NCBI GenBank assembly: GCA_022575985.1
Contig: JAKSXM010000272.1
Span: forward strand, 2,046,001 to 2,110,000
Source of the DNA: Anagrus nilaparvatae
Taxonomy: Eukaryota > Arthropoda > Insecta > Hymenoptera > Mymaridae
Reading direction: 5' to 3'
Length of the DNA: 64,000 bases
This document shows, one piece after another, positions 11,841 through 22,262 of the stretch. Every line of letters begins with the position of its first letter. Position 1 is the first letter of the stretch. The notes under the pieces were generated by a model. It did no database searches and was not told where the DNA came from. It saw only the letters and a program-made list of their open reading frames with translations. A program made the translations under genes and the position numbers.

Positions 11841-12600
11841 TAAAAAGAATATCAGACAGTATCTATAAAATCTAGATAACATTTAATTTCCATATTCATT
11901 TATCAAATTTATTTTATTTACTTTTAATTTATTTTCAAAATTGTCCATCATATTTTATACAAATATGTATTTTATTGACTCCTTATTGAGTATACCCTTG
12001 ATTGACCAAAAATTATCATATTTTGTTGACTACTGATTGTTAATATTAAACCAAATGACTCAAACCAAATAATTATTCATTTTTAGTATATTTACTTTAG
12101 TATATTTACTTATATTTATTAAAGATATTTGGTATTGTTACCTAATTGTAATATCCAATTTTATTTTATTTATCTACGATGTATCTATTGATTAAGTAAT
12201 TCTCAAAGAGTGTTACTGTATTTTGTTTTTATACAAATAAATTTCTTAAGAAGGGAAGGCTATGAAAATGAAATCCAAAATTAAAAAATTAAAAATATTT
12301 ATAAAGTTAGTATAACACCTCAAAAGAATGTAAAAAAATTTTTAGGTATTTATCTTAACTACTTTGGAAGCTATAGCAACTTTACGGAGAGTATTTGCGG
12401 TTCGATTATTTCACTATTTTCGTTCGAAACCAATTTCCTGAGTGAAATTATTATCAGTAAAAACACTTTTTCAATACTTAATACTTTCAAAATTAGTAGA
12501 GCAGTTAGCTATTGTGAATGTTTACTGTATGATCCCGGTATCGCTGAAAAATCGGTAAATAACTCGTTCTTCAAATTTTTACTCTTCAAAACTTTAAACT
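11841..12600. other. LINE 3' region and AT-rich spacer
   Basis: Non-coding AT-rich sequence after the LINE frames. It includes repeated TTTAGTATATTTACTT strings near 12,085-12,110. No further gene is supported. Confidence 0.4.
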
Positions 12601-12619
12601 AATTTTTCTCGAAACTACT

Positions 12620-12920
12620 TCTTTCGAATTGGCGTGACAAATTACTCAAAAACGGGTCATCTGATCTGCCTGAAAATTTTTTTGGAACATTATATACTTA
12701 TTTCGCTCTAGATGAACCTACGTGTTGTAAAATATCTTAAGTTTAAGGCACCATTTGGCCTATTTTAAAGTCCGGAAAAATAGTCAATTTTTCAAAAAAC
12801 GTTCCCATTTTTGAAAAATCATTTAATATTTTTTTTTTTAGGTTCATCTAGAAAATATACGTGTTTTTTTTTTTAAGACTTATATTGGATGCTCCAGATG
12901 TCACGCCAATTTCAAAGCAC
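12620..12920. repeat. Imperfect inverted repeat
   Basis: TTCGAATTGGCGTGACAAATT near 12,626 has an inverted partner ATGTCACGCCAATTTCAAAG near 12,898, and AGATGAACCTACGTGTTG pairs loosely with TAGGTTCATCTAGAAAATA. The arms are much diverged. It lies just outside the TTAA-flanked element at 12,997. Confidence 0.45.
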
Positions 12921-12996
12921 GCCGACTTTCAACAGCTGTAACTCCGCCATATTGGAAAATTTTTCTTCCAAAATTTAGAAAAAAAAAATTTTTTAA

Positions 12997-13724
12997 GGGG
13001 TTCTGCGCTTTCAATTTTTTCCGATAATCAAAATTTTTTTTTTCTTCTTATCTTATAAAAAAAATATTCAAAATTATGATAAAAAAGGTTTTATGTCGAT
13101 ATGTTAAATAAAAAAAATTTTAAAGAAGAAATTTGATCAAAAATATAACGTATATTATACGCACAAAGAAACTTTAAACGCGTTTATCTCGAAACCTACT
13201 TTTTTTAATTTGTCCGACTGATTCAGAGAAAACTACTCCTCCGATTTAATTTTTTTTTTTTTAATCTTTTTATTATCTAATTAAGATGGCATTAAACTAC
13301 GGAAAAGTTAATTGGGCTATTTTTAAAAATTTCACAGGGAGGAGAGTGTCCGAAAACGAGGGTGATTTTTACAAAATTTTTTATTTTTAGTGTAACTTTT
13401 TTAATTTTCAATATTTTTCCTTTTCTTTAGTTTAATGCCAAGTTTAGGGCATGCAGAAAAACATGATTTTTTTTTTTTTTTTTAAGATGAACCTGGGTGG
13501 CTGAATCAGTCGGACAACTTTTTTTTATTTTTTTTTCATCGCTTCATTCAGCGCCATCTTTCAGGTACTTAATGTACATAAAAATTAAAAAAAAAAAAAG
13601 GGAAGATTGCCTAATAATGTACAAAATCAATTAAAAAAAAAATTTTCAAATAGTTTTAGCAGTTTTTTTTTTATGACCACTCAAACTTTCCTCGAAATTA
13701 TAGCATTTGAAAGCACAGGACCCC
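12997..13724. mobile_element. TTAA-flanked foldback element 1, 728 bp
   Basis: TTAA-GGGGTTCTGCGCTTTCAA at the left pairs with TTTGAAAGCACAGGACCCC-TTAA at the right. A second internal pair is TCCGACTGATTCAG near 13,206 with CTGAATCAGTCGGAC near 13,502. TTAA flanks both sides, which is the target preference of piggyBac-type elements. The ends do not start with the usual CCC, so the superfamily stays open. It has no coding capacity. Confidence 0.6.
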
Positions 13725-13766
13725 TTAAATAATAATTAATGAATTACATATTTTGATAATCTTTAA

Positions 13767-14475
13767 GGTGGCACATATACTTAGAGATAAAAAAAACATG
13801 ACTTTTTGTGGATGTGTTTTCGGGTAGAAATAATTGAGATAATTTTTTCAAAATTGGCACTTTATTAGATTATGAGTTACTAAACATTAATTTTTTTTTT
13901 TTTTTTTTTTTTTTTCAAAATGGCGCCGAATACAGGTGCTCAAAGTTAGGCCTCACTTTTGATGGCGTACACGATTGCAGCCTCCAACTTGTTCTGAAAC
14001 ATACCATATTAAAATTTATATGTTTGTGAAACATTTATCTTCTGGATTGATGGATTCAAATTTCAAAAAATGGAAAATTGTGAAAATTATTAAATTTTTT
14101 TCAAAAATTGCAATTTTTTGGAAATGTTTTTTTGCAATAAAAAAAAATTGGCACATTTTTTTGAAAAACAATTCCATCAATCCAGAAGATAATTGTATGT
14201 TAAAAGTGTAGCCAAAAAATTAGGAAGATATCTTAATTATTTTTTGAGTTATCGTGTACGCCAATTCGAAAAACGTTGTTTCGAGAAAAACGCGTTTAAA
14301 GTTTCGGTGTAACGTATAACTCCTATAGCGGTGTCTCGCTTAATCTTCTATAACTTCCTTATTATTCAAGATATCATTATAAAAATTTTTTTCCATATTC
14401 TTGAGATGTTTTTAAACCCAAAAAAACAAAAAAAAAAAAATCGATTCAGAAAAATTTACAAGTATATGTGCCACC
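13767..14475. mobile_element. TTAA-flanked foldback element 2, 709 bp
   Basis: TTAA-GGTGGCACATATACTT at the left and AAGTATATGTGCCACC-TTAA at the right (one extra C near the right end). An inner pair is TGGCGTACACGATTG near 13,962 with ATCGTGTACGCCAATTCG near 14,252. A 27-base T run lies near 13,890. The open frames at 13,975-14,211 and 14,331-14,519 are chance frames in the arms. It sits only 40 bp from the previous TTAA-flanked element. Confidence 0.65.
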
Positions 14476-14519
14476 TTAAAAGAATGAGTTTTTTAATAAG
14501 AATAAAATTATTCTATTAA

Positions 14520-14880
14520 AAAAGTTTTTATCGATATTTACATAATATTTAGCTTACAATAATGTATTCAGAAAATATTTTTATAATTTAGATAATTTAT
14601 TCACAAATAGAATCCAAATTCTTTAGATATTGAGTGTATTTGGAATGAGTATGCCCTAATTTTATTTTTATTTTATCATTTTCATTTTTATCATTTTCAT
14701 TTTCATTTATACAATGTAGTTTGATACATTGTATAAAATTTCATTAAAGCCTACTTTAACACGGGTCTCAGTACCAGGCCATTTGTAGATATTTTTTGAA
14801 AAACTTTGTAATACAGATATTTCAGCTATTAATTCATTTTCAATTATATCTGTAATAAAACCTACCGCCCAAGTATTTGA
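14520..14880. other. AT-rich spacer
   Basis: Includes TTTCATTTTTATCATTTTCAT repeats near 14,680 and a short hairpin ATACAATGTA...TACATTGTAT at 14,709-14,733. On the minus strand some residual protein-like sequence may continue from the transposase-like gene to the right, but I cannot align it. Confidence 0.35.
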
Positions 14881-14921
14881 GATTACGAAAGAGACATAAG
14901 TATTTGCTGACCATTTATAAG

Positions 14922-16660
14922 CTATTTTTTCAACAAATTAAATCTTAAAGAATAACTTTCATCTGAACTTAAATATTTACAGCCAATTATTGTATTTGAT
15001 AATGGAGTAAAGTCGTGATAATTTCGTGTTCCTGGAATGGTATGCGCAATCGATGACGTTGTGTCACGATCCAGGCTTAACTCCTCTCTGCTTATTATTA
15101 TTGTTTTTATTGTAGGTAAATGATGTTCACAAAATTCATGAATGCGGCTTACATTCATTATTTGATTATCAAATTCACGACGTAAACTTTCTTTGCTTGT
15201 ATCTCTTTTTACCGTACACTGAGAAAATTATATAATTGTGACAATGATATCATATAATCATATTTGTACGATTATACATGTAATCACCCTGATGATATTA
15301 TATCATCAGGACAATAATATTCTGTAATCCTGACAATTATATGCATATCATTGGGGCAATTATACATATAATCCTCCTGATGATATCATATAATCAAGGC
15401 AATTATATTTAATTTTTTGTTTTTTTTTTCAAAATATTTATTTTTTGGGTATATGAAGAAACTCACAGATATTTAATTATGTATTTTTACCTAATTTATT
15501 ATTTAATTTATTATTATTTAATAAAGTTCTTTTAAAGATTTGAATTTTTATTATTTTTATCTTTGGTATTTTTGTTAATTTTTTTTTCGCTCGCACGCTT
15601 TCGTTTGTTATCAATTATCGATACCGTAAACCCTAATCTAATCTAATCGCATATGTATTATAAAGAAATAGCAAGCGCTCGCCGATCATCATTCCTATTG
15701 TGTATTATATCCTTGGTCCTTATATAGTAAGTGGAACGTATTTTTGACACTTGCGAGAGAAAAGACCTTAGCATATAGCGGTTGAAAATTAAAACAATAC
15801 ACGGCGCTAAATTAAAATTTAGAATAAATTTTTTTTAAACTTTTTTTGAATTCGAATTTTGCGCGGTGCATGGTTTTAATTTTCAACCGCTAGATGCTAA
15901 GGTCTTTTCTCTCGCAAGTGTCAAAAATACGTTCCACTTACTATATAAGGACCGAGGATATAATACACAATAAGAATGATGATTGGCGAGCGCTTGCTAT
16001 TTCTCTATAATACATATGCGATTAGATTAGATTAGGGTTACGGTATCGATAATTGATAACAAACGAAAGCGTGCGAGCGTAAAAAAAAATTAACAAAAAT
16101 ACCAAAGATAAAAATAATAAAAATTAAAATTTTTAAAAATCTTTAAAAGAACTTATAAAAAATTAGAAAAAAATACGCAATTAATTATGTGTGAGTTTCT
16201 TCATATACCCAAAAAATAAATATTTTGAAAAAAAAAACAAAAAATTAAATATAATTGCCTTGATTATATGATATCATCAGGAGGATTATATGTATAATTG
16301 CCCCAATGATATGCATATAATTGTCAGGATTACAGAATATTATTGTCCTGATGATATAATATCATCAGGGTGATTACATGCATAATCGTACAAATATGAT
16401 TATATGATATCATTGTCACAATTATATAATTTTCTCAGTGTACCCCCAATGATATCACAAGTTGATTTACCGTGAGAAGTTGCAAAAAATATGCACTTAA
16501 TCAATACCAAAATTCTTTTTATGTTGGCATAAATTGTATAGGTTGGAACAATTTTTGTATTGTCCCGGACAACCATCGCTTACATACTCAATTTTCTTAA
16601 TTTGAGGCAAGTTACCTTACAATATATTTTTGAAATATATGTAATTGACTACGTCATGTT
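14922..16660 (-). pseudogene. Transposase-like gene, split by a 1.2 kb palindromic insertion
   Basis: On the minus strand, 16,441-16,610 encodes EYVSDGCPGQYKN, CQHKKNFGI and FFATSHGKSTCDIIGGT, then continues at 15,214 as VKRDTSKESLRREF and ends at 14,922 with PGTRNYHDFTP and a lysine-rich tail. DGC-x2-QxKN followed by FFATSHGK-CD-IGGT-VKR is a pattern I recall from uncharacterised, mobile-element-associated arthropod proteins with a possible DDE-type core. That function is inference. The insertion 15,217-16,440 falls within GGT-VKR, and dropping it with one TA restores the frame. A stop and frameshift between FGI and FFATSHGK show that the gene was otherwise dead. The N-terminal part beyond 16,660 is not recognisable. 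Confidence 0.6.
15217..16440. mobile_element. CACTGAG palindromic element with TA target duplication, 1,224 bp
   Basis: The left end is TA-CACTGAGAAAATTATATAA and the right end TTATATAATTTTCTCAGTG-TA. The element is a nearly perfect palindrome with its centre near 15,828. Close to the ends lie small nested hairpins such as CCTGATGATATTATATCATC with AGG (15,289-15,311). The centre is flanked by two inverted copies of TCCTTATATAGTAAGTGG and CTTGCGAGAGAAAAG (15,717-15,762 and 15,907-15,952). The nearly identical arms suggest a recent copy. No coding capacity. The host frame supplies an exact insertion point. Confidence 0.85.
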
Positions 16661-17340
16661 TACAATTTACGTAGCTTATTGTTTTAATGAATAATATGAA
16701 TACAATAAAAATGTTTTTAATGTAACTCATTTATTTACTAATAAATCTTGTAAACATTGACGATTGCTACGCCACATAGCTTTAAATTTTTTATATACAA
16801 TTTATTATTTTTAGCGCTAAATTTAAATTATTTAAAATTTTTTTCGGAAATAAGATTATTAGTAGTTTACATCTTTAATAATATAATATTTATTAAGTTG
16901 TTATTATATACGATATAATAAATCTTATTAGGAACCTTAAACAGAAAAAGTACACATAAAACTGCTAAAAAACGATAAAAATCAAAATTTTGTATTTAAG
17001 GCATTTGGTTTGAGCTCGTTTACATTGAAGCCTAAAAATGATTTAAATAAAGAAAATATGTAAAATTTTCCTGGGAATCCTAATCTCACCTTGCTTAAAT
17101 CGTTCGGAGTCATTTAGAGCGGGAAAATTCAAAAAAACTGCTAAAAAATGAGAAAAATTGAGGAAAATTCACGATTTTTCGGTTATTTTAGGGTCTAGGA
17201 AGTTCGATCGCATCTAGGTTGATATGGCATCCGAAAATATATATAAAAAAACGCTTTTCCTGAGAAGCTCAATAAAAAATTCGGATATACAATTTTTCTG
17301 TAGTTTCCGTAATATAGTACCTCTTTTTTCATTATTTTTA
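16661..17340. other. AT-rich spacer without recognisable genes
   Basis: No frame, RNA gene or strong inverted repeat is visible. The part from 17,090 onward is less AT-rich (CGTTCGGAGTCATTTAGAGC) but has no coding signal. Confidence 0.4.
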
Positions 17341-17344
17341 ATGA

Positions 17345-17815
17345 TTTCCAGAAGGAATGGCACATAAAAGAAGAATGGGTGGCTGAGGAAAGATGAAAAC
17401 GTCTTTTTTTTTCAAAAATTCGCCATGGGCTTAGTTTTTAATATTAAGGGCTAAAATTTGGGGACATAGTCCATTTTGGATAGGTAATTGGCAAAAAAAA
17501 GTTTTTAGCCGGTTTCAGCGACCCGACCTGGAAACTTTTGCTGAATTCACTAAGAATCACTCATATATAAATAGCCGAAAATATAGATGGTAAATTTTTG
17601 TAGTTTTTTCATATCGTAAACAGCCAATATGAATTTTACAGATAAATTAAAAAAATTTTTATTTTTTTCATTCTTAAAACTACCGATGTCTATATTATTT
17701 CATATTCAAATTTTTGAGTCATTTCATATATAAAAAACTTATAACCGGTTTGTGTAAACACAACCTAAATGCATGGAACATGTTTACTTCCAGATGAGAA
17801 CAAGGTATAATACAA
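17345..17815. repeat. Dispersed repeat fragments
   Basis: Two parts can be tied to other places. 17,345-17,520 resembles 8,070-8,240 (GGGCTTA, TTTTTAATATTAAGGGCTA, GGGGACATA). 17,720-17,810 resembles the right arm of the 890-2,010 foldback (AACCTAAATGCATGGAACAT with GTTTACT). Both are partial copies. Confidence 0.55.
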
Positions 17816-17904
17816 ATGTTACTCAATATTACAATACAATTTTCTATTTTTATAATTTGTAATTATCACCTCACTATTTGTTAAGATTCTATACCCAAAC
17901 TATT

Positions 17905-19722
17905 TCGTTAAACCTACTATAACCTACCTACACGTTAGACTTTAAACCTACAATAACCTACCTACACGTTAGACGTTATACCTACAATAACCTGCCCACA
18001 CGTTAGATCTTACACCTAAAATAACCTACCTACAGGATAATCGTTGAACCTATTTTAACCTACCTATACGTTAGACGTTAAACCTACTATAACCTACCTA
18101 CACGTTAGACTTTAAACCTACAATAACCTACCTACACGTTAGATATTACACCTAAAATAACCTACCAACAGGATAGTCGTTAACCTATTTTAACCTACCT
18201 ACACGTTAGACCTTAAACCTACAATAACCTACCTACACGTTAGACCTTAAACCTACAGTAGCCTACTTACACGTTAGACGTTAAACCTACTATAACCTAC
18301 CTACACGTTACACTTTAAACCTACAATAACCTACCTACAAGTTAGACGTTAAACCTACTATAACCTACCTACACGTTGCACTTTCAACCTACAATAACCT
18401 AACTACTCGTTAGACGTTAAACCTACAATAACCTACCTATAAGTTAGGCGTTATACCTGCTATAACCAACTTACGCGTTAGACCTTAAACCTACAATAAC
18501 CTACCTACACTTTAGACTTTAAACCTACAATAACCTACACGTTAGACTTTAAACCTACTATAACCTAGGTAGGTTATAGTAGGTTTCACGTGTGACAAGT
18601 AGGTAAATTATTGCAGGAATAACGTCCAACGTGTAGGTAGGTTAGAGTAGGTTTAACGTCTAACGTGTAAGTAGGCGACTGTAGGTTTAAGGTCTAATGT
18701 GTAGGTAGGTTATAGTAGGTTTAACGTTAAACGTATAGGTAGGTTATTGTCGGTTTAACGTCTAACGTGTAGATAGGTTATTGTAGGTTTAAAGTCTAAC
18801 GTTTGGGTAGGTTGTAGTAGGTTTAACGTCTAACGTGTAGGTAGGTTATAATAGGTTCAACGACTATCCTGTAGAAAGGTTATTACAGGTTTAAGGTCTA
18901 ACGTGTAGGTAGGTTATAGTAGGTTATTGTAGGTTTAACGTCTAACGTGATGGTAGGTTATTGTAAGTTTAAAGTCTTACGTGTAGGTAGGTTATAGTAG
19001 GTTTAACGTCTAACGTGTAGGTAGGTTATAGTAGGCTTAACGTTTAACGTGTAGGTAGGTTATTGTAGGTTTAAAGTCTAACGTGTAGGTAGGTTATAGT
19101 AGGTTTAACGTCTGACGTTTAGGTTGGTTATAGTAGGTATAACTTCTAACGTATAGGTAGGTTATTGTAGGTTTAACGTCTAAAGTGTAGGTAGGTTATT
19201 GTAGGTTTAAAGTCTAACGTGTAGGTAGGTTATAGTAGGTTTAACGTTTAACATGTAGGTAGGTTATTGTAGGTTTAAAGTCTAACGTGTAGGTAGGTTA
19301 TAGTAGGTTTAACGTCTAACGTGTAGGTAGGTTATTTCAGGTTTAAGATCTAACGTGTAGGTAGGTTATAGTAGGCTTAACGTATGACGTTTAGGTTGGT
19401 TATAGCAGGTATAACTTCTAACGTATAGTTAGGTTATTGTAGGTTTAACGTCTAACGTGTAGGTAGGTTATTGAAGGTCCAAGGTCTAACGTGTAGGTAG
19501 GTTATGGTAGGCTTAACGTCTAACATGTAGGTAGCTTGTTGTAGGTTTAAAGTCTAACGTGTTGGCAGGTTATAGTAGATTTAACGTCTAACGTGTAAGT
19601 AGGCTCCTGTAGGTTTAAGGTCGTACGTGTAGGTAGGTTATTGTAGGTTTATGGTCTAACGTGCAGGTAGTTTATTTTAGGGTTTAGGTCTAACATGTAG
19701 GTAGGTTATAGTAGGTTTAACG
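17905..19722. repeat. 34 bp minisatellite in two opposite arms
   Basis: The unit is about 34 bp, with consensus CCTACAATAACCTACCTACA followed by CGTTAGACTTTAAA. About 19 units run in this direction from 17,905 to about 18,568. There the sequence CTATAACCTAGGTAGGTTATAG turns the array over, and about 33 units run in the complementary sense to 19,722. Units vary at a few positions (CAATAA or CTATAA, GACTTT or GACGTT), and some have a variant TTACACCTAAAATAACC. The unequal arms show that one side expanded or contracted after the inversion. A stray block of about two units recurs at 20,582-20,643. Confidence 0.9.
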
Positions 19723-19729
19723 TGGTGAA

Positions 19730-20255
19730 TTCAAAAATTGGCCAATTATGAGTCTGCGATTATGAATTTCGAAATTTTAGTTCCAGATTCAGTTTTAGAA
19801 CACCCTAAAACCCTCGGGTACACTCTTTAAATCTTTTGTTTCTATTTTTAAAAATTTGCAAAATTTATTTTTGAAAATTGGCAAATGTAGATTCCACCAT
19901 TTTGAATTTCGAAATTTGAGTTTCAGATTCGGTTTTAACACACCCAAAAAGCCTCAGGTACACTCTTTAAACATTTTTTTTCTATTTTTAAAAATTTGCC
20001 AATTTTTTTCGAAAATTGACCAATTTTGAGTCTGCCATTATGAATTTTGAAATTTGAATTCCAGATTCAGTTTTAGCACCCCCAGAAACCACAGGGTACT
20101 TTTTTTAAAACTTTTGTTTCTATTTTTAAAAATATCGAAAACTGGCCAATGTTCAGTCCGCCATTTGGAATTTCGAAATTTGAGTTTCAGATTCGGTTTT
20201 AGCACACCCTAAAGCCCTCAGATTCACTCTTAAAACCTCTTGTTTTAATTTTTTT
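19730..20255. repeat. Tandem repeat, about 130 bp unit, four copies
   Basis: Each unit has AAAATTGGCCAATTTTGAGTC-like sequence, GAATTTCGAAATTTGAGTT, CAGATTC(A/G)GTTTTA, CACCCTAAAACCCTC and a CACTCTTTAAA-TTTTGTTTCTA tail. Copies start near 19,730, 19,870, 20,005 and 20,125. The array ends in a T run of about 30 at 20,247-20,275. Confidence 0.8.
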
Positions 20256-20334
20256 TTTTTTTTTTTTTTTTTTTTACGCAGAAGTACCAAAAGTATACTG
20301 TACTTCTGAGTTGCTAAAAATATTTTTCATTATA

Positions 20335-20533
20335 CGCTGCAAAAAAGATCTACTTTCTTACTTTCGGGCGATCTTTTTTTCGCTTTTAATGAAAAACTAT
20401 GTGTTGCACACGGGAAAAAATGTAGGAAATTTTACTTTCAATGCTGTCTGCACTCGTTCGCTACGCTCACTCGTGCATACAACTGCATTAAAAGCCAAAT
20501 CCTACTTTTTTCCCTTGTTGAACAAATAGATAT
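20335..20533. repeat. Dispersed 200 bp repeat, copy B
   Basis: Reverse complement of 6,935-7,138, from CTGCAAAAAAGATCTAC to TTCCCTTGTTGAACAAATAG. The open frame at 20,311-20,529 is a chance reading of this repeat. Confidence 0.75.
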
Positions 20534-20574
20534 TTCTGTACGGCGGCCTGAAAGTACGTATTTCCCAGACGCTG

Positions 20575-20820
20575 CGCGTACGTAGGTTATTGAAGGTTCA
20601 AGGTCTAACGTGTAGGTAGGTTATGGTAGGCTTAACGTCTAACGCTGCCCGTCCGTCAAAGACATATTTTCTCGCCACAGTTTCAGAAAAATTTTGTATA
20701 ATCCTCGGCCATAAACAAAGAATGACCCAAATCGCAGTTTATCATCCTCGGCTTCGCCTCGGAAGGTAATTTACTTGCGATTTGGGCCATTCTTTATTTT
20801 TCTGGCCTGAACCGTAATAT
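20575..20820. repeat. Stray minisatellite block and hairpin repeat copy 1
   Basis: 20,582-20,643 nearly duplicates 19,461-19,523 of the minisatellite. It is followed by a dispersed repeat whose core is an imperfect hairpin: CCAAATCGCAGTTTA (20,728-20,742) against TTTACTTGCGATTTGG (20,771-20,786), with CCTCGGCTTCGCCTCGG between them. Related copies are at 31,560-31,757 and 49,491-49,605. No protein frame. Confidence 0.7.
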
Positions 20821-20921
20821 ACTATTTTTCTTTTTTAATTTTTCTCTTAATGTCTGATATAATTCTTAAATTGACATTTTTACAGGAAATTTTAAAAAAT
20901 ATTAATTGTTTCTTACAAATT

Positions 20922-21712
20922 AGAATTTTATAAAATTTGGACCCAAACTGCATATCAAATCCAGTAATTGCTTTCCAAAGCTTTTTGAGAACGCATCGAT
21001 GGAACTGTACTTGTAAAATACTAATTACATGGATTTTATATTTTTTTAGGTCCAAATTTGATTATATATTTTAGTTTGTAGTTGATTTATCAAATAATTT
21101 TCAATGATGCAAACAGGGTGTATTCATGGCTTGTGATTCTTACTCGTACAAACATCCAGAACTTGGTAATAAGCCATATCGATGAATTTCCAATAAACTT
21201 TTATGTTTATATAAGTTAGACCCTCTTTACAAGCTGATTTTAAATGAATATTCAATTTGGTATTCACCAATAAAGAAGTAAAAAAAACAGTAATCACTTG
21301 TACAGTTTTTTTTGGAATTCATCGTAGTGGCTCTTTCTAAAATCCTGGATGTTTTTATGTGTAAGAATCAGAAGCAATGCATTAAGCCTGCTTAAATAAA
21401 TGAAATCTACTTGATAAAGTAGATTTATATTAGAATTTTATAAAATTTGGACCCAAACTGCATATCAAATCCAGTAATTGCTTTCTAAGGCTTTTTGAGA
21501 ACGCATAAATGGAACTGTGCTTGTAAAATACTAATTACATGGATTTTATATTTTTTTAGACCCAAATTTGATTATATATTTTAGTTTGGAGTTGATTTAT
21601 CAAATAATTTTCAATTATGCAAACAGGGTGTATTCAAACGCTGGCTTTAAATTAAAATACAGTTTAGTATTCGCCAATAAGAAGTAGAAAAAACAGTAAT
21701 CACTTCAACCGG
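20922..21712. repeat. Direct tandem duplication, about 0.5 kb unit
   Basis: 20,922-21,122 repeats at 21,431-21,637 with few changes, starting TAGAATTTTATAAAATTTGG. The following block ending GTAATCACTT also recurs (21,238-21,300 and 21,645-21,705). The second unit lacks about 110 bp present in the first. The open frame at 20,822-21,055 is a chance frame. Confidence 0.75.
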
Positions 21713-22262
21713 TTTATATTAGGTTATTGGTTTTAATATATAACTATTATTCTAATTTACTTCTGCTAATAAGTTACATTTTATTTTAAAAGTTTATTTT
21801 TTTTTTATTGTGTATTAATTTATTATTAATTTTTATGTTAATTTAATAAACCTAAGTTTATTTTAATTTCAAATTTATATTATTCAAGATTTTTTACTTA
21901 TAATCTATTATAGGTTATAAACAAATCTTTATTTTTGGTAATAATTTAAAACTAGATAATTGCTAACAATTATAGACTGTGCGAAGCATAACAACCCACT
22001 AAATTTATTCCTAAATACAGACAATTTTTATTATTTGAAATATTATTAATGGGGTATATTAGGTGAAGTAAATAATCAAACTCATTTTGTTATAAACAAT
22101 AAATATTTAATGTACAAAATATTGTATGTGTACATTTACAGTATTAGCGTGTTTATTTACATAATAGTAATTAAAATTAAATGTATATTCAAAATAATAA
22201 CTTTAATTAATTAATTTTTGATTATATATGATTTGTTATTGAAAAATATTTTAATCAATATT
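21713..22262. other. AT-rich 3' flank of the Helitron
   Basis: Non-coding. The string AGACTGTGCGAAGCATAAC at 21,976-21,994 is the inverse of GCTTCGCACAGTCT strings at 29,410 and may mark a Helitron 3' end on the minus strand, because it lies downstream of the helicase stop codon. That link is inferred from shared sequence only. Confidence 0.4.

Noticed and set aside
17905..19722. CRISPR-like or telomeric array
   Set aside because: Units are contiguous without unique spacers, and the unit is not TTAGG. It is a minisatellite.
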